From the NCBI GenBank assembly GCA_964521195.1, contig CAZFRE010000001.1, forward strand, positions 62,001 to 126,000: a stretch of 64,000 bases of DNA, written 5' to 3'. Positions 1 to 7,743 of the stretch are shown here, in pieces. Below the pieces are notes generated by a model, which did not search any database, was not told where the DNA came from, and saw only the letters and a program-made list of their open reading frames with translations. Origin of the DNA: CAWDNM01 sp964521195. GTDB taxonomy: Bacteria > Actinomycetota > Coriobacteriia > Anaerosomatales > JAAXUF01. How positions within the stretch are numbered: the first letter of the stretch is position 1; each line of letters starts with the position of its first letter. The position numbers were made by a program, and so were the translations under genes.

Positions 1-321
1 ACGGTTATCAAGGGCGCGGGAATCGTCGCCGGTGGTCTGTTCACGACGAAGCTGTGGGGCAACGGCTACGCTGCGATCACCACGCATGGCGAGCCGCTCG
101 TCCTCGCGGTCACGCCCACGAGCCCGCTCTACACCGACCCAAACGCCACCGTGGCCTGGAGCGAGGGCCTCTCGGTGGACGTGAAGACCGACGTCAACCT
201 CAAGACGCTGACCGGGCGCGCGAGCGGCGAGACGTGGCAGATGCACTTCGCCGGCGAGGGGTTCGTGGTGGTGCAGCCCTACGAGGAGGGCGAAGACTCC
301 ACCGCGCGCGCTCAGGCATAG
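1..321 (+). CDS. AIM24 family protein, C-terminal part (partial at window edge)
   Basis: The reading frame is open from the first base and stops with TAG at 319-321, so only the last 106 residues are visible. The text runs GNGYAAITTHGEP, TDPNATVAWSEGL, KTDVNLKTLTGRASGE and GEGFVVVQPYEE, which is the typical C-terminal half of AIM24/TIGR00266 (DUF124) proteins, a beta-rich family without an established bacterial function. The start lies upstream of the window. The next gene begins 29 bases downstream on the same strand. Family assignment is from remembered motifs. Confidence 0.85.
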   Translation, partial: TVIKGAGIVAGGLFTTKLWGNGYAAITTHGEPLVLAVTPTSPLYTDPNATVAWSEGLSVDVKTDVNLKTLTGRASGETWQMHFAGEGFVVVQPYEEGEDSTARAQA

Positions 322-350
322 ACCACTCGGCACCGACGGAAGGACCACCG

Positions 351-929
351 ATGAGTGACGAATTCGAGACCACATCGGCCCCCGAGCCCGCAGAACCGTC
401 CGACCCCACGCCGCCGCCGGCCGACGCGTCAGAGCCCGCCGCCGCGGATGCCACGCCCGGGCCGAGCGCCAGCGAGGCGTGGGCCGAGGTCGTGTCGCGC
501 ATGGGCGAGCTCAGCACCGCTGTTGCGGCGTGGGCGAAGGCCGCTGCCGACAACCCGGAGAACCGCCGCCGCCTCGACGAGGTCAAGAACGGCGTCAACG
601 ACATGGCCAAGCAGGCCGACGCTGCGTTCGCGCACGTGACCAGCAGCGACTTCGGCCAGCAGGTCAAGTCCGGCGCAGAGGAGGCGGGTGCTGCGATCGG
701 CGATGCCGCGCAGAAGGTCTCGGAAGCGGCCGCCCCGCACGTGGCCACCGCGTTCGCGGGACTGGCCGGCATGTTCGGCAAGGCCGCCGAGAAGGTCGAG
801 GAGGCGGCGCAGCGCCAGCGCACCGCCGCTGAGCCCTCGGCCGAGCCGGCCGCAGAAGAGGCAGCGGCCGCTGAGCCGGCCGCGCCCGCCGAGCCAAGCG
901 AGCCGGAGTCGACGCCGCCCGCACAGTGA
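351..929 (+). CDS. Ala/Glu-rich coiled-coil hypothetical protein
   Basis: A 192-residue protein starting at ATG 351 after a GGAAGGA-like ribosome site. Both ends (about residues 1-40 and 155-192) are low-complexity Pro/Glu/Ala segments. The middle is an amphipathic helical region with repeated Ala, Lys and Glu, including GAEEAGAAIGDAAQKVSEAA, that resembles apolipoprotein-like or stress-associated coiled coils. No signal peptide or membrane segment is seen. It follows the AIM24 gene closely and may be co-transcribed. I do not recognise a named family and assign no function. Confidence 0.7.
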   Translation: MSDEFETTSAPEPAEPSDPTPPPADASEPAAADATPGPSASEAWAEVVSRMGELSTAVAAWAKAAADNPENRRRLDEVKNGVNDMAKQADAAFAHVTSSDFGQQVKSGAEEAGAAIGDAAQKVSEAAAPHVATAFAGLAGMFGKAAEKVEEAAQRQRTAAEPSAEPAAEEAAAAEPAAPAEPSEPESTPPAQ

Positions 930-1010
930 GTGTCACGCGTGCCCGCTGGAGGCTCGCGATGTAGGTCAGGGGCGCCCGCTTTCCGGCGGGCGGAGCGGAA
1001 GGGGGGAGCT

Positions 1011-1568
1011 ATGCGCACGCGCACACTGCTCCTGATATCGGTACTGCTGGTCGTCGCGTTCGCCACCGTCGGCTGCTCGGGAGGTGGCCAGCCTGCGACG
1101 ACCGAGCCTGCGACGGCACCGGGGACGTCGGCGCCGGACGAGCCGGCCGCCGAGCCCGCCGCCGAACCGGCTGCGGCCGCGGTGACGCCGATGGGCACCG
1201 CTGCGACGACCGCCGACTGGTCGATCACGGTCAAAGAGGTCGAGCGCGAGGACAACGCGGGTGGCGCGACCGCAACGAGCGGGAACGAGCTGCTCGTCAT
1301 CAAGTTCGACCTCAAGAACGGCACGGCGCAGGACTCCGGCATGGGCCCGACCTACTTCAAGCTCGCGGATGCGAGTGGGACGGAGTACCAAGCGGCGTCG
1401 ACGAGTGACCCCGAGTACATCTTCAACACCCCGCAGCCGATCAAGATGGGCGAGACGCGCGAGATTCTCATCGCCTACGACGTGCCGAAGGGTTCCGGCC
1501 CGTTCACGTGGACCTTCGAGCCGTTTGTCGAGGGTGGCGCCACGCCGGTTGTGATGGAGGTCAAGTAG
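1011..1568 (+). CDS. DUF4352-type secreted lipoprotein
   Basis: A 185-residue protein starting at ATG 1011 behind the strong ribosome site GGGGGGAG. Residues 1-20 form a signal peptide ending in a lipobox-like TVGC, followed by a Thr/Pro/Ala/Glu-rich linker to about residue 60. The rest (WSITVKEVER, NELLVIKFDLKNGT, FKLADASGTEY, TREILIAYDVPKG) matches the immunoglobulin-like DUF4352 domain found in many Gram-positive lipoproteins, which suggests an outer-surface protein of unknown role. A 1722-base upstream frame with the same stop would add a non-signal extension and is not favoured. Confidence 0.8.
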   Translation: MRTRTLLLISVLLVVAFATVGCSGGGQPATTEPATAPGTSAPDEPAAEPAAEPAAAAVTPMGTAATTADWSITVKEVEREDNAGGATATSGNELLVIKFDLKNGTAQDSGMGPTYFKLADASGTEYQAASTSDPEYIFNTPQPIKMGETREILIAYDVPKGSGPFTWTFEPFVEGGATPVVMEVK

Positions 1569-1726
1569 GATCTGCGCACCGGAGTCCGATCGGCGCTCGG
1601 GCAGGTCAGTCGCTCAGAGTGCGGTAGTGAGCTGCTCGCGGCTTCGCCGTGCGGTGGCTTCATAGTTGCTGGTTGGGGGGCGATCATCCCGCGCCGCCGG
1701 TACGGCGTTGTCTGAAGGAGTGGCTT

Positions 1727-3754
1727 GTGACCCGGGTAGGGAACGTTTCGCGTGTGCTCGGCATCGTCATGCTCGCCGCGGCCCTGTGGCCGAGTGCCGC
1801 CTGGGCGGCGGACCCGCCGCTCGTCAAGCCGTTGACCGCGGTCAGCTTCTCGAGCGCGAACAACGGGTTCATCTCCGGCGGCACCGGAAGCGATGGTGTC
1901 GTCTCGTGGACGAAGGACGGCGGCGCCAGCTGGCACGCCACCGTCGACGAGAAGCATATGCGCAACGTGACCGCTTCCGTTGACGGACTCGCGGCGACGG
2001 TGGTTCCGGCCACCTATGACGGCCTGCTCAACGTGACCAACTCGGGCGTGGCGGGCACCTGGGAGAGCCCGCTGCACGGGCGGACCGTCGACTATGCGGA
2101 TATGGCTCACCTCTCGGGTGGCCGCCGCGTCGCCGTGGGCAAGCTGAGCGACCAGTACGCGTTCATCGCCTCGGCGGTGGGGAGCGGCGACTGGCAGATC
2201 GATTTCCAAGGGCCGTACTACGCACCGCCCAATGATGAAGACCCCGCACCGTCAACGCGCGCGTATCTCTCGGCGATCGACGCGGCTCCGGGCGCTACCA
2301 CTGCGTGGACGGTGGGAGTCGACTGGACCGAGAGCAACACACCGCCGTACAAGGGCCTGATCTACAAGACATCTGACTCGGGTTCGACGTGGACGACGCA
2401 GACCGCGCCGACTACCACGAGTGGCCTGGATTGCGTTGCGGCGCCCAGTTCGCAGGTAGCGTTCATCGGCCAGCAGAACAGCACCAAAGTATGGCGTACG
2501 CTCGATGGCTCGACATGGGCGGAGGTCACCGCGCTGCCATCGGCGTGGAGCATCGGTGGCGTCAACGGGATCGACGCGCTCGATACCGATCGTGTGGTCG
2601 TTGTCGGCAACAGCGGTCGCGTCGCATGGACCTCGAACGCTTCCGCGGTGACGCCGACGTGGACATCCTCGACAGCGGCGCCGGCGAACGTGACACTCCT
2701 CGGCGTTCAGATGCTCGACGCTGACTCGTGGATCGTCGTAGGTGACAAGGAGACGATCCGCCGCACCGACGATGGCGGCGCGACCTGGACCGGCACGAGC
2801 GCCGAGACTGCGCCGACACTCGCGATCACGTCGCCTTCCGCCGCGCACCTGCTCGACTCGGCCACGCTCTCGATCGAGGGCACGTCCTCGGACGGTCGGG
2901 GCATCGGGGTCGCGGGTGTCGAGGTGCGCATCGAGAAGAGCGGGCCCGCGTACTGGAATGGTTCGGCTTGGGTCGCGTCCTCCGATACATGGCTGCCAGC
3001 AGCTGTAGACGACGCCTCGGACGGATGGGACACGTGGAGCGCTTCGGTCACGATCCCCGATACCTCGTCGGTCGGCACCCTGAAGGTCTGGGCGCGCGCG
3101 AGCGACGGCTTCGGGCTCAAGAGCACCCAGTACGCGTGGGTGACCTCGACGGGCGAGAGCCCCGTGGCGACCACCACCGTCACTGCCTCGAAGACCTCCA
3201 TGACCATCGCCTACGGCGGCACCGCGACCCTGTCCGGGACGCTCACCTCCGGGGGCAGCCCGGTGGCAGGCAAGACCATCGCGATCCTGCCGTCGTCGAA
3301 GGGCACGACCACGACGACCGACGCATCGGGCAACTTCAGCTTCAGCGCCAGCCCGAGCGTGAAGACGACCTACACGCTCCAGTACGCGGGTGAAGGCGAG
3401 TACGAGGGCTCGAGCGCGCAGGTCGTGGTGACTCCGTACGCGAAGGTCACGACGCCGGTCGTTCCGTCGAGCATCAAGCACACGAAGTCCTTCAAGGCCT
3501 ACACCTACCTGTATCCGAAGCACACCGCCGGCACCACGGCGATGACCTTTTATTTCCAGAAGAAGAACAGCAAGGGCACGTACGTGACGGTCAAGACCGT
3601 GACCGCGAAGGCCGCGGACTACTCCTCGGCGCGCTCGAAGGTCACGAGCCCGTCAGTGAAGCTCAAGGCCGGCAAGTGGCGCGTGCGAGCCAAGCACGTG
3701 GATGCGGGCCACGCGACGACCTACAGCGCCAGGAAGTACTTCACCGTCAAGTAG
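1727..3754 (+). CDS. Secreted Ycf48/BNR-type beta-propeller protein with C-terminal Ig-like domains
   Basis: GTG at 1727 is preceded by GAAGGAG and gives a normal signal peptide (hydrophobic core, cleavage near AWAADPP); a longer in-frame extension from 1649 lacks these. About residues 30-370 hold repeated blades with Asp-box-like motifs: WTKDGGASWH, YKTSDSGSTWT, WRTLDGSTWAEV and RRTDDGGATWTGT. This resembles Ycf48/sialidase-type propellers. About 385-500 is an Ig-like region and about 505-590 resembles a carboxypeptidase-regulatory or big Ig fold (GGTATLSGTLTSGG). The Lys/Tyr-rich end is a beta-sandwich often seen at actinobacterial cell surfaces. No catalytic Asp/Glu/Tyr set was identified, so a scaffold or binding role is more likely than sialidase activity. 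Confidence 0.75.
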   Translation: MTRVGNVSRVLGIVMLAAALWPSAAWAADPPLVKPLTAVSFSSANNGFISGGTGSDGVVSWTKDGGASWHATVDEKHMRNVTASVDGLAATVVPATYDGLLNVTNSGVAGTWESPLHGRTVDYADMAHLSGGRRVAVGKLSDQYAFIASAVGSGDWQIDFQGPYYAPPNDEDPAPSTRAYLSAIDAAPGATTAWTVGVDWTESNTPPYKGLIYKTSDSGSTWTTQTAPTTTSGLDCVAAPSSQVAFIGQQNSTKVWRTLDGSTWAEVTALPSAWSIGGVNGIDALDTDRVVVVGNSGRVAWTSNASAVTPTWTSSTAAPANVTLLGVQMLDADSWIVVGDKETIRRTDDGGATWTGTSAETAPTLAITSPSAAHLLDSATLSIEGTSSDGRGIGVAGVEVRIEKSGPAYWNGSAWVASSDTWLPAAVDDASDGWDTWSASVTIPDTSSVGTLKVWARASDGFGLKSTQYAWVTSTGESPVATTTVTASKTSMTIAYGGTATLSGTLTSGGSPVAGKTIAILPSSKGTTTTTDASGNFSFSASPSVKTTYTLQYAGEGEYEGSSAQVVVTPYAKVTTPVVPSSIKHTKSFKAYTYLYPKHTAGTTAMTFYFQKKNSKGTYVTVKTVTAKAADYSSARSKVTSPSVKLKAGKWRVRAKHVDAGHATTYSARKYFTVK

Positions 3755-3850
3755 CCGAACCCCACTCCAAGTGACCCCGCGGGACGACCTCAGGGTTTTT
3801 CGGCATGCCGCGAATGGGTACGCTTCTGGCAGACCGCCCACAGTGAGCGG

Positions 3851-3958
3851 CCATAGTCTCCGAGCCCGGCGGGCCTACAGGCGCGGGAGCGTCCACGGAC
3901 GCCGGGACGATAGGGTGGGGAGTGGAAACGGCCCCGCCTCCCGGTGGAAAGGGGATGG
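3851..3958 (+). promoter_or_regulatory. Moco/tungsten-cofactor-type riboswitch, copy 1 (upstream of tupA)
   Basis: This 5' leader shares ordered blocks with three other leaders in the window: CTCCGA (3858), GGCCTA, GGGT, TGGAAACG, GCCTCCCG and TGGAAAGGGG. These are the blocks I recall for the Moco RNA motif (Rfam RF01055 as remembered). Outer CCAT (3851) can pair with ATGG (3955). The terminal GGAAAGGGG sits 8 bases before the tupA ATG, so it also serves as the ribosome site. Ligand-dependent folding would therefore be expected to control translation. The ligand (molybdenum or tungsten cofactor) is inferred from family knowledge and the transporter downstream. Confidence 0.8.
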
Positions 3959-3962
3959 CACC

Positions 3963-4859
3963 ATGAAGGCTTGGATGGACGCGCCTCGCCGGAGGCATCT
4001 CGCCGGCGTACTGCTCTTGGCGGCGCTCGCTCTGAGCGCAGCGGGCTGCGGGCGCTTGGGGCTCGCACCACCTCCCGCGGATCAGCCGGCGACCGCATCC
4101 GACGTCGTGCTCGCCTCGACGACCTCCACACAGGATTCCGGGCTTTTCGACGTCTTGATCCCGGCGTTCGAGAAGGCGAATCCCGAGTACAAGGTGAAGG
4201 TCATCGCCGTCGGTACAGGCGAAGCCATCAAGCTCGGCGAGACCAAGGATGCGGACGTGCTGCTCGTCCACGCCAAGGCCGACGAAGAGAAGTTCGTCGC
4301 TGCAGGCTACGGCAAGGAGCGCAAGGACGTCATGTACAACGACTTCGTCATCGTTGGACCCGAGGCCGACCCCGCGGGCGTGAAGGAGTCCAAGGACACG
4401 ACCGCCGCGATGGTTGCGATCGAGAAGACCGGCGAGGCCGGCAAGACCGTGTTCGTCTCCCGCGGCGACGATTCAGGAACCCACAAGAAGGAGCTCAAGC
4501 TCTGGTCCACCTCCGGCGTCGAGCCGACGCCCACTCCCAAGGCCAACGACTGGTACCTGTCGACGGGCCAGGGCATGGGAGAGACGCTCAAGATCGCCTC
4601 GGAGAAGAGCGGCTACACGCTCGCTGACCGAGCGACCTACCTCTCCATGAAGGACGCGCTCGATCTCGTGATCCTCCGAGAGGGCGACAAGGGCCTCCTG
4701 AACCAGTACGGCGTCATCGTCGTGACCGGTGCCAAGAACGAGGCCGGTGGCCAGACGTTCGCCGACTGGATCGTGGGACCCGAGGGTCAGAAGATCGCTG
4801 GCGAGTTTGGCGTCGAGAAGTACGGCCAGCAGCTCTTCATCCCGAACGCAGCTCAGTAG
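3963..4859 (+). CDS. tupA: Tungstate ABC transporter substrate-binding lipoprotein TupA (copy 1)
   Basis: A 298-residue extracytoplasmic binding protein for tungstate (or molybdate). It begins with a signal peptide ending in a lipobox-like SAAGC. The mature part opens with ASTTSTQDSGLFD, the TTTSTxDSGL oxyanion-binding signature typical of TupA. Further family blocks are KDVMYNDFVIVGP, FVSRGDDSGTHKKE and GYTLADRATYL. ATG 3963 is chosen because it follows the riboswitch-embedded ribosome site GGAAAGGGG. It heads tupABC, with the permease gene starting 20 bases downstream. Specificity for tungstate over molybdate is inferred from TupA rather than ModA resemblance. Confidence 0.93.
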   Translation: MKAWMDAPRRRHLAGVLLLAALALSAAGCGRLGLAPPPADQPATASDVVLASTTSTQDSGLFDVLIPAFEKANPEYKVKVIAVGTGEAIKLGETKDADVLLVHAKADEEKFVAAGYGKERKDVMYNDFVIVGPEADPAGVKESKDTTAAMVAIEKTGEAGKTVFVSRGDDSGTHKKELKLWSTSGVEPTPTPKANDWYLSTGQGMGETLKIASEKSGYTLADRATYLSMKDALDLVILREGDKGLLNQYGVIVVTGAKNEAGGQTFADWIVGPEGQKIAGEFGVEKYGQQLFIPNAAQ

Positions 4860-4878
4860 TGAACGGACCCAGCCGTCG

Positions 4879-5592
4879 ATGAGCATCTATAGCGAGGCGC
4901 TCCGAGACGGATGGGCCCTGCTCGCGTCCGGCACGCTCGATGTGTGGACGATCATTCTCACGTCGCTGCGCGTCTCCGGTACCGCGGTGACTATCGCTCT
5001 CGCCGTGGGGCTACCGTTCGGGATCCTCTTGGGCGCGAAGCGCTTCGTCGGGCGCACCGTCGCGCTCGTGGTGTTCAACGCCGGGATGGGGCTGCCGCCG
5101 GTGTTCGTGGGTCTCGTCGTGGCCATGACGTTGTCTCGCCGAGGGCCGCTGGGAGACCTATCACTGCTGTACTCGCAGACCGCGATGGTGATCGCGCAGG
5201 TCATCATCGCGGTACCGGTCATCGTCGCCGTCACCGCGGCGGCCGTATCGGCCGTGCCGCGGGACCTTCGCCTGCAGGCGCTGTCGCTGGGAGCCCCGCC
5301 GTGGCGTCTCGCCGCGCTCACACTCTCTGAGGCGCGGGTAGGCCTGATCGCCGCGGTTGCGGCGGGCTTCGGCGCGATCATCTCGGAGGTGGGAGCCGTG
5401 CAGATGGTGGGCGGCAACCTCGCCGGTGACACGCGCGTGATGACGACCGCCATCGTCGAGTTCACCCGCAAGGGCCAGTACGGGCCCGCGCTTGCGCTTG
5501 CGCTCGTGCTGATGGCGATCGTGGTGTTCGTCAACGTGGTCCTCGCGACGATGCAGACCTCGGCCGACCGCTACGAGGCAGGTGCCCGATGA
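4879..5592 (+). CDS. tupB: Tungstate ABC transporter permease TupB (copy 1)
   Basis: A 237-residue membrane protein with about five to six hydrophobic segments, the usual size for TupB. The family pattern GMGLPPVFVGLVVAM is followed by SRRGPLG and the cytoplasmic EAA-type loop AVPRDLRLQALSLGAPPWRLAALTLSEAR with GFGAIISEVGAV, the site that couples to the ATPase. It lies between tupA and tupC and overlaps tupC by four bases (ATGA). ATG 4879 is used; an upstream in-frame extension would run through the end of tupA. Confidence 0.92.
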   Translation: MSIYSEALRDGWALLASGTLDVWTIILTSLRVSGTAVTIALAVGLPFGILLGAKRFVGRTVALVVFNAGMGLPPVFVGLVVAMTLSRRGPLGDLSLLYSQTAMVIAQVIIAVPVIVAVTAAAVSAVPRDLRLQALSLGAPPWRLAALTLSEARVGLIAAVAAGFGAIISEVGAVQMVGGNLAGDTRVMTTAIVEFTRKGQYGPALALALVLMAIVVFVNVVLATMQTSADRYEAGAR

Positions 5593-6686
5593 GCGAGGCC
5601 CTGACCCTGAGCGCCTCCGGCATCCGAAAGGCGTACAAGCGCAGCGACTTCACGCTCGAGGTGTCGTCGCTCGAGGTGCCCGCCGGGTCGACGCTCGCGC
5701 TCCTCGGCCCGAGTGGCTCGGGGAAGACGACGTTGCTGCACGTCCTGGGGCTGCTCGAGAAGCCGGACGCGGGGCAGGTCTTCCTCGGCGGGCGCGCGGT
5801 CGAAGTCGAGGACCGGCAGGCGCGCCTCTCGATGGCGGGCGTGTTCCAACGCCCCTACCTCTTCAAGGGCACGGTCGCGGGCAATGTCGCTTACGGGTTG
5901 GCCATGCGCGGCGTCCCACGCGCGGAGCGGCCCGCGATGGTCGCCGAGGCGCTCAGGCGGGTCGGGCTTGAGGGCTACGAATCGCGCGGCGCGCACCAGC
6001 TGTCGGGCGGTGAGGCGCAGCGCGTCTCGCTCGCCCGCGCGCTCGTGCTCGAACCGAAGGTGCTTCTGCTCGACGAGCCGCTCGCGTCCCTCGACGCGCT
6101 CCTCAAGCGGAAGCTCGCGCAGGAGTTCGCGCGCATCGTGCGAGACGCCGACTCGACGGTGGTCTGGGTGACCCACGACCAGGACGAAGCGCTCATGGTC
6201 GCCGATGAGGTCGCGATCGTGAACGAGGGCAGGCTCGTTGCGTCGGGCCACGCCGACACGATCATGGGGCTGCCGTCGGACGAGTGGACCGCGGCGTTCC
6301 TGGGGGTTGGTGCGCCGCAGCACGGGGTGGTCCGAGGCGTCGAGGACGGCCTCGTCACGATTTCGGCGGGTGGAGTCAGCATCTATGCGACGGGGCAGGC
6401 GCCCGCTGGCGGGCGTGTCGTCTTCTCCGTACGGCCCGAAGACGTTCTCCTGTTCGAGCCCGACGTGGTGCTTCCGCCGACAACAGCTCGCAATCGGCTC
6501 GTGGCGACGGTGACAAGCTCTGTCTCGAGAGGCGCGACCCATCATGTGGTGCTTGACGTCCATGGTGTCGAGATCGTGTCCTCGGTATCCAGGGCCGCCT
6601 CTCGCGAGCTCGGGATCCGTCCGGGAGCCGAAGTGCTCGCCGTGTTCAAGGCGTCGGCAGTGAGGTTCCGGGGCGCCGGGGACTGA
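5589..6686 (+). CDS. tupC: Tungstate ABC transporter ATP-binding protein TupC (copy 1)
   Basis: A 365-residue ATPase energising TupAB. Walker A GPSGSGKTT lies near residue 40, the ABC signature LSGGEAQRVSLARAL near 138, Walker B VLLLDEPLASLD next to it and the H-loop VTHDQDEAL near 197. About 240-365 is a regulatory extension with a TOBE-like beta domain (FSVRPEDVLLFEPDVVLP), as in oxyanion importers. Start ATG 5589 overlaps the tupB stop, indicating translational coupling. The gene resembles the second ATPase at 9743, so the two operons appear to be paralogous. Confidence 0.92.
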   Translation: MSEALTLSASGIRKAYKRSDFTLEVSSLEVPAGSTLALLGPSGSGKTTLLHVLGLLEKPDAGQVFLGGRAVEVEDRQARLSMAGVFQRPYLFKGTVAGNVAYGLAMRGVPRAERPAMVAEALRRVGLEGYESRGAHQLSGGEAQRVSLARALVLEPKVLLLDEPLASLDALLKRKLAQEFARIVRDADSTVVWVTHDQDEALMVADEVAIVNEGRLVASGHADTIMGLPSDEWTAAFLGVGAPQHGVVRGVEDGLVTISAGGVSIYATGQAPAGGRVVFSVRPEDVLLFEPDVVLPPTTARNRLVATVTSSVSRGATHHVVLDVHGVEIVSSVSRAASRELGIRPGAEVLAVFKASAVRFRGAGD

Positions 6687-6720
6687 ACCACCGGCTTTGG
6701 CCGCAGCCATCGGCACTCGC

Positions 6721-6749
6721 TTGTCCACGCCTACTTCGAGGGTTATGCT
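6721..6749 (+). promoter_or_regulatory. Sigma-70-type promoter of the lipoprotein leader
   Basis: TTGTCC (6721-6726) and TATGCT (6744-6749) are separated by exactly 17 bases. The site lies 19 bases before the second riboswitch, so transcription would begin near 6756, just before the aptamer. This gives the gene at 6887 its own transcript independent of tupABC. Confidence 0.55.
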
Positions 6750-6767
6750 CAGACGCGCCCCTTCCAC

Positions 6768-6884
6768 AGGGGAGAGCGACTCCGATTCCGGATCGGCCTA
6801 AAGCGGCTGGCGCCTGCCATGGTCACCGGGACAGCAGGGTATCGAGGGAAACCTCGATGCCTCCCGTGCTTGGAAAGGAGACCC
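6768..6884 (+). promoter_or_regulatory. Moco/tungsten-cofactor-type riboswitch, copy 2 (upstream of unknown lipoprotein)
   Basis: The conserved blocks recur in order: CTCCGA (6780), GGCCTAAAGCGG, GGCGCCTGCC, CAGGGT, GGGAAAC, GCCTCCCG and TGGAAAGGAG (6871-6880). The segment ATCGAGG-GAAA-CCTCGAT (6841-6858) forms a perfect 7-bp stem with a GAAA tetraloop, as expected for a helix in this RNA class. GGAAAGGAG is also the ribosome site, six bases before ATG 6887. A translational switch is inferred. Confidence 0.82.
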
Positions 6885-6886
6885 AT

Positions 6887-7609
6887 ATGCGCCAGTATCG
6901 CCCGCTGCCCGGCAGCAGCCGGGCACGGCGGATCGCCGCGTTTGCCGTGTTGGTTGTTGTCGCAATCTCGGTCAGTGCCTGCAAGGCCAAAGACCGTGCG
7001 ATCACCGAAATCGCGAGCGAACCCGTTTCGACAGGCACCGTTCAAGCGCAGCTCCCGGTGGATCCGAATACCATCGCCATCCCGAACGTCGAGACGACAT
7101 TCCCCGCATCTGTGACGCCGACGGCGACTGGCGTGGGCGCAGGGACGGACCCCACTGGGGTCACCGAGAGTTTCGCCGAGGCGATCGCTCCTGACCCGGC
7201 CAAGCCCGGGAGTTGGTGGCCCAAGCGCGTCGGCCGCTTCGCTGACAACTTCAAGCCGCCCACGTGGTATCCGCGATGGCTGCCGAAAGGCTACAAGTTC
7301 GAATCCCTTGACCTCGTGGAGTTCGACGCGGGCCAGAGTGGTCTGGCGTGCGACATCGTGTTCCTCAACGGCGACAAGGTCCTGCAGTTCACCCAGGGCA
7401 GTCCCAAGAACCGCGACTACGAGATCGTCTCGGTGAAGACCGTCAAGTGGGGCGATTCGACCGCGTACGTCATGCATCAGGACCCGGCTGATACCAGCAC
7501 TCCGATCATGATCGTGATGAACCAGGACGGGAATCTGTGCGAGCTTCAAGGCGACGCCTCTCAAGCCGTGCTCGAGAAGGTTGCGGCGAGTATGGAGGTC
7601 ATCGAGTAG
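6887..7609 (+). CDS. Secreted lipoprotein of unknown function under a Moco-type riboswitch
   Basis: A 240-residue protein with a signal peptide and lipobox-like VSAC near residue 30, then a Thr/Pro-rich spacer. About residues 120-240 form a compact domain beginning WYPRWLPKGYKFESLDLVEF and including ACDIVFLNGDKVLQF and DSTAYVMHQDPADTSTP. Its WLPKGY-type opening recalls DUF4367-like domains, but I do not recognise it firmly. ATG 6887 follows the riboswitch-embedded ribosome site. The gene sits between two tungstate transporter operons and has its own promoter and aptamer. A surface role tied to tungsten or molybdenum supply is inferred from that control alone. Confidence 0.75.
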   Translation: MRQYRPLPGSSRARRIAAFAVLVVVAISVSACKAKDRAITEIASEPVSTGTVQAQLPVDPNTIAIPNVETTFPASVTPTATGVGAGTDPTGVTESFAEAIAPDPAKPGSWWPKRVGRFADNFKPPTWYPRWLPKGYKFESLDLVEFDAGQSGLACDIVFLNGDKVLQFTQGSPKNRDYEIVSVKTVKWGDSTAYVMHQDPADTSTPIMIVMNQDGNLCELQGDASQAVLEKVAASMEVIE

Positions 7610-7629
7610 TGGTTTACCGCCGCGCTGGC

Positions 7630-7742
7630 GGCGTTGGCTCCGACTCCGGAACGGCCTACTGCAGGTGGCGCCTGCCACGGTCGCCGGAGCGTCAGGGTCG
7701 GGCGGGAAACCGCACGGCCTCCCGTAGTGGAAAGGGGAAGGA
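7630..7742 (+). promoter_or_regulatory. Moco/tungsten-cofactor-type riboswitch, copy 3 (upstream of second tupA)
   Basis: Blocks CTCCGA (7638), GGCCTA, GTGGCGCCTGCCAC (a self-pairing stem), CAGGGT, GCGGGAAACCGC (GAAA-capped stem), GGCCTCCCG and TGGAAAGGGG match the other copies in order and spacing. It begins only about 20 bases after the preceding lipoprotein gene, with no clear promoter between, so it may act inside a longer transcript. GGAAAGGGG is the ribosome site for ATG 7744, so translational control is inferred. Confidence 0.82.
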
Positions 7743-7743
7743 T

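Noticed and set aside
200..1342. Long minus-strand frames opposite the first two small proteins
   Set aside because: Low-complexity Ala/Ser text without ribosome site; plus-strand genes have signals, starts and a DUF4352 domain.
1569..1726. A riboswitch in the leader of the propeller gene at 1727
   Set aside because: GC-rich stems are present, but no block of a known class (c-di-GMP-I, Moco, cobalamin, SAM) could be recognised.
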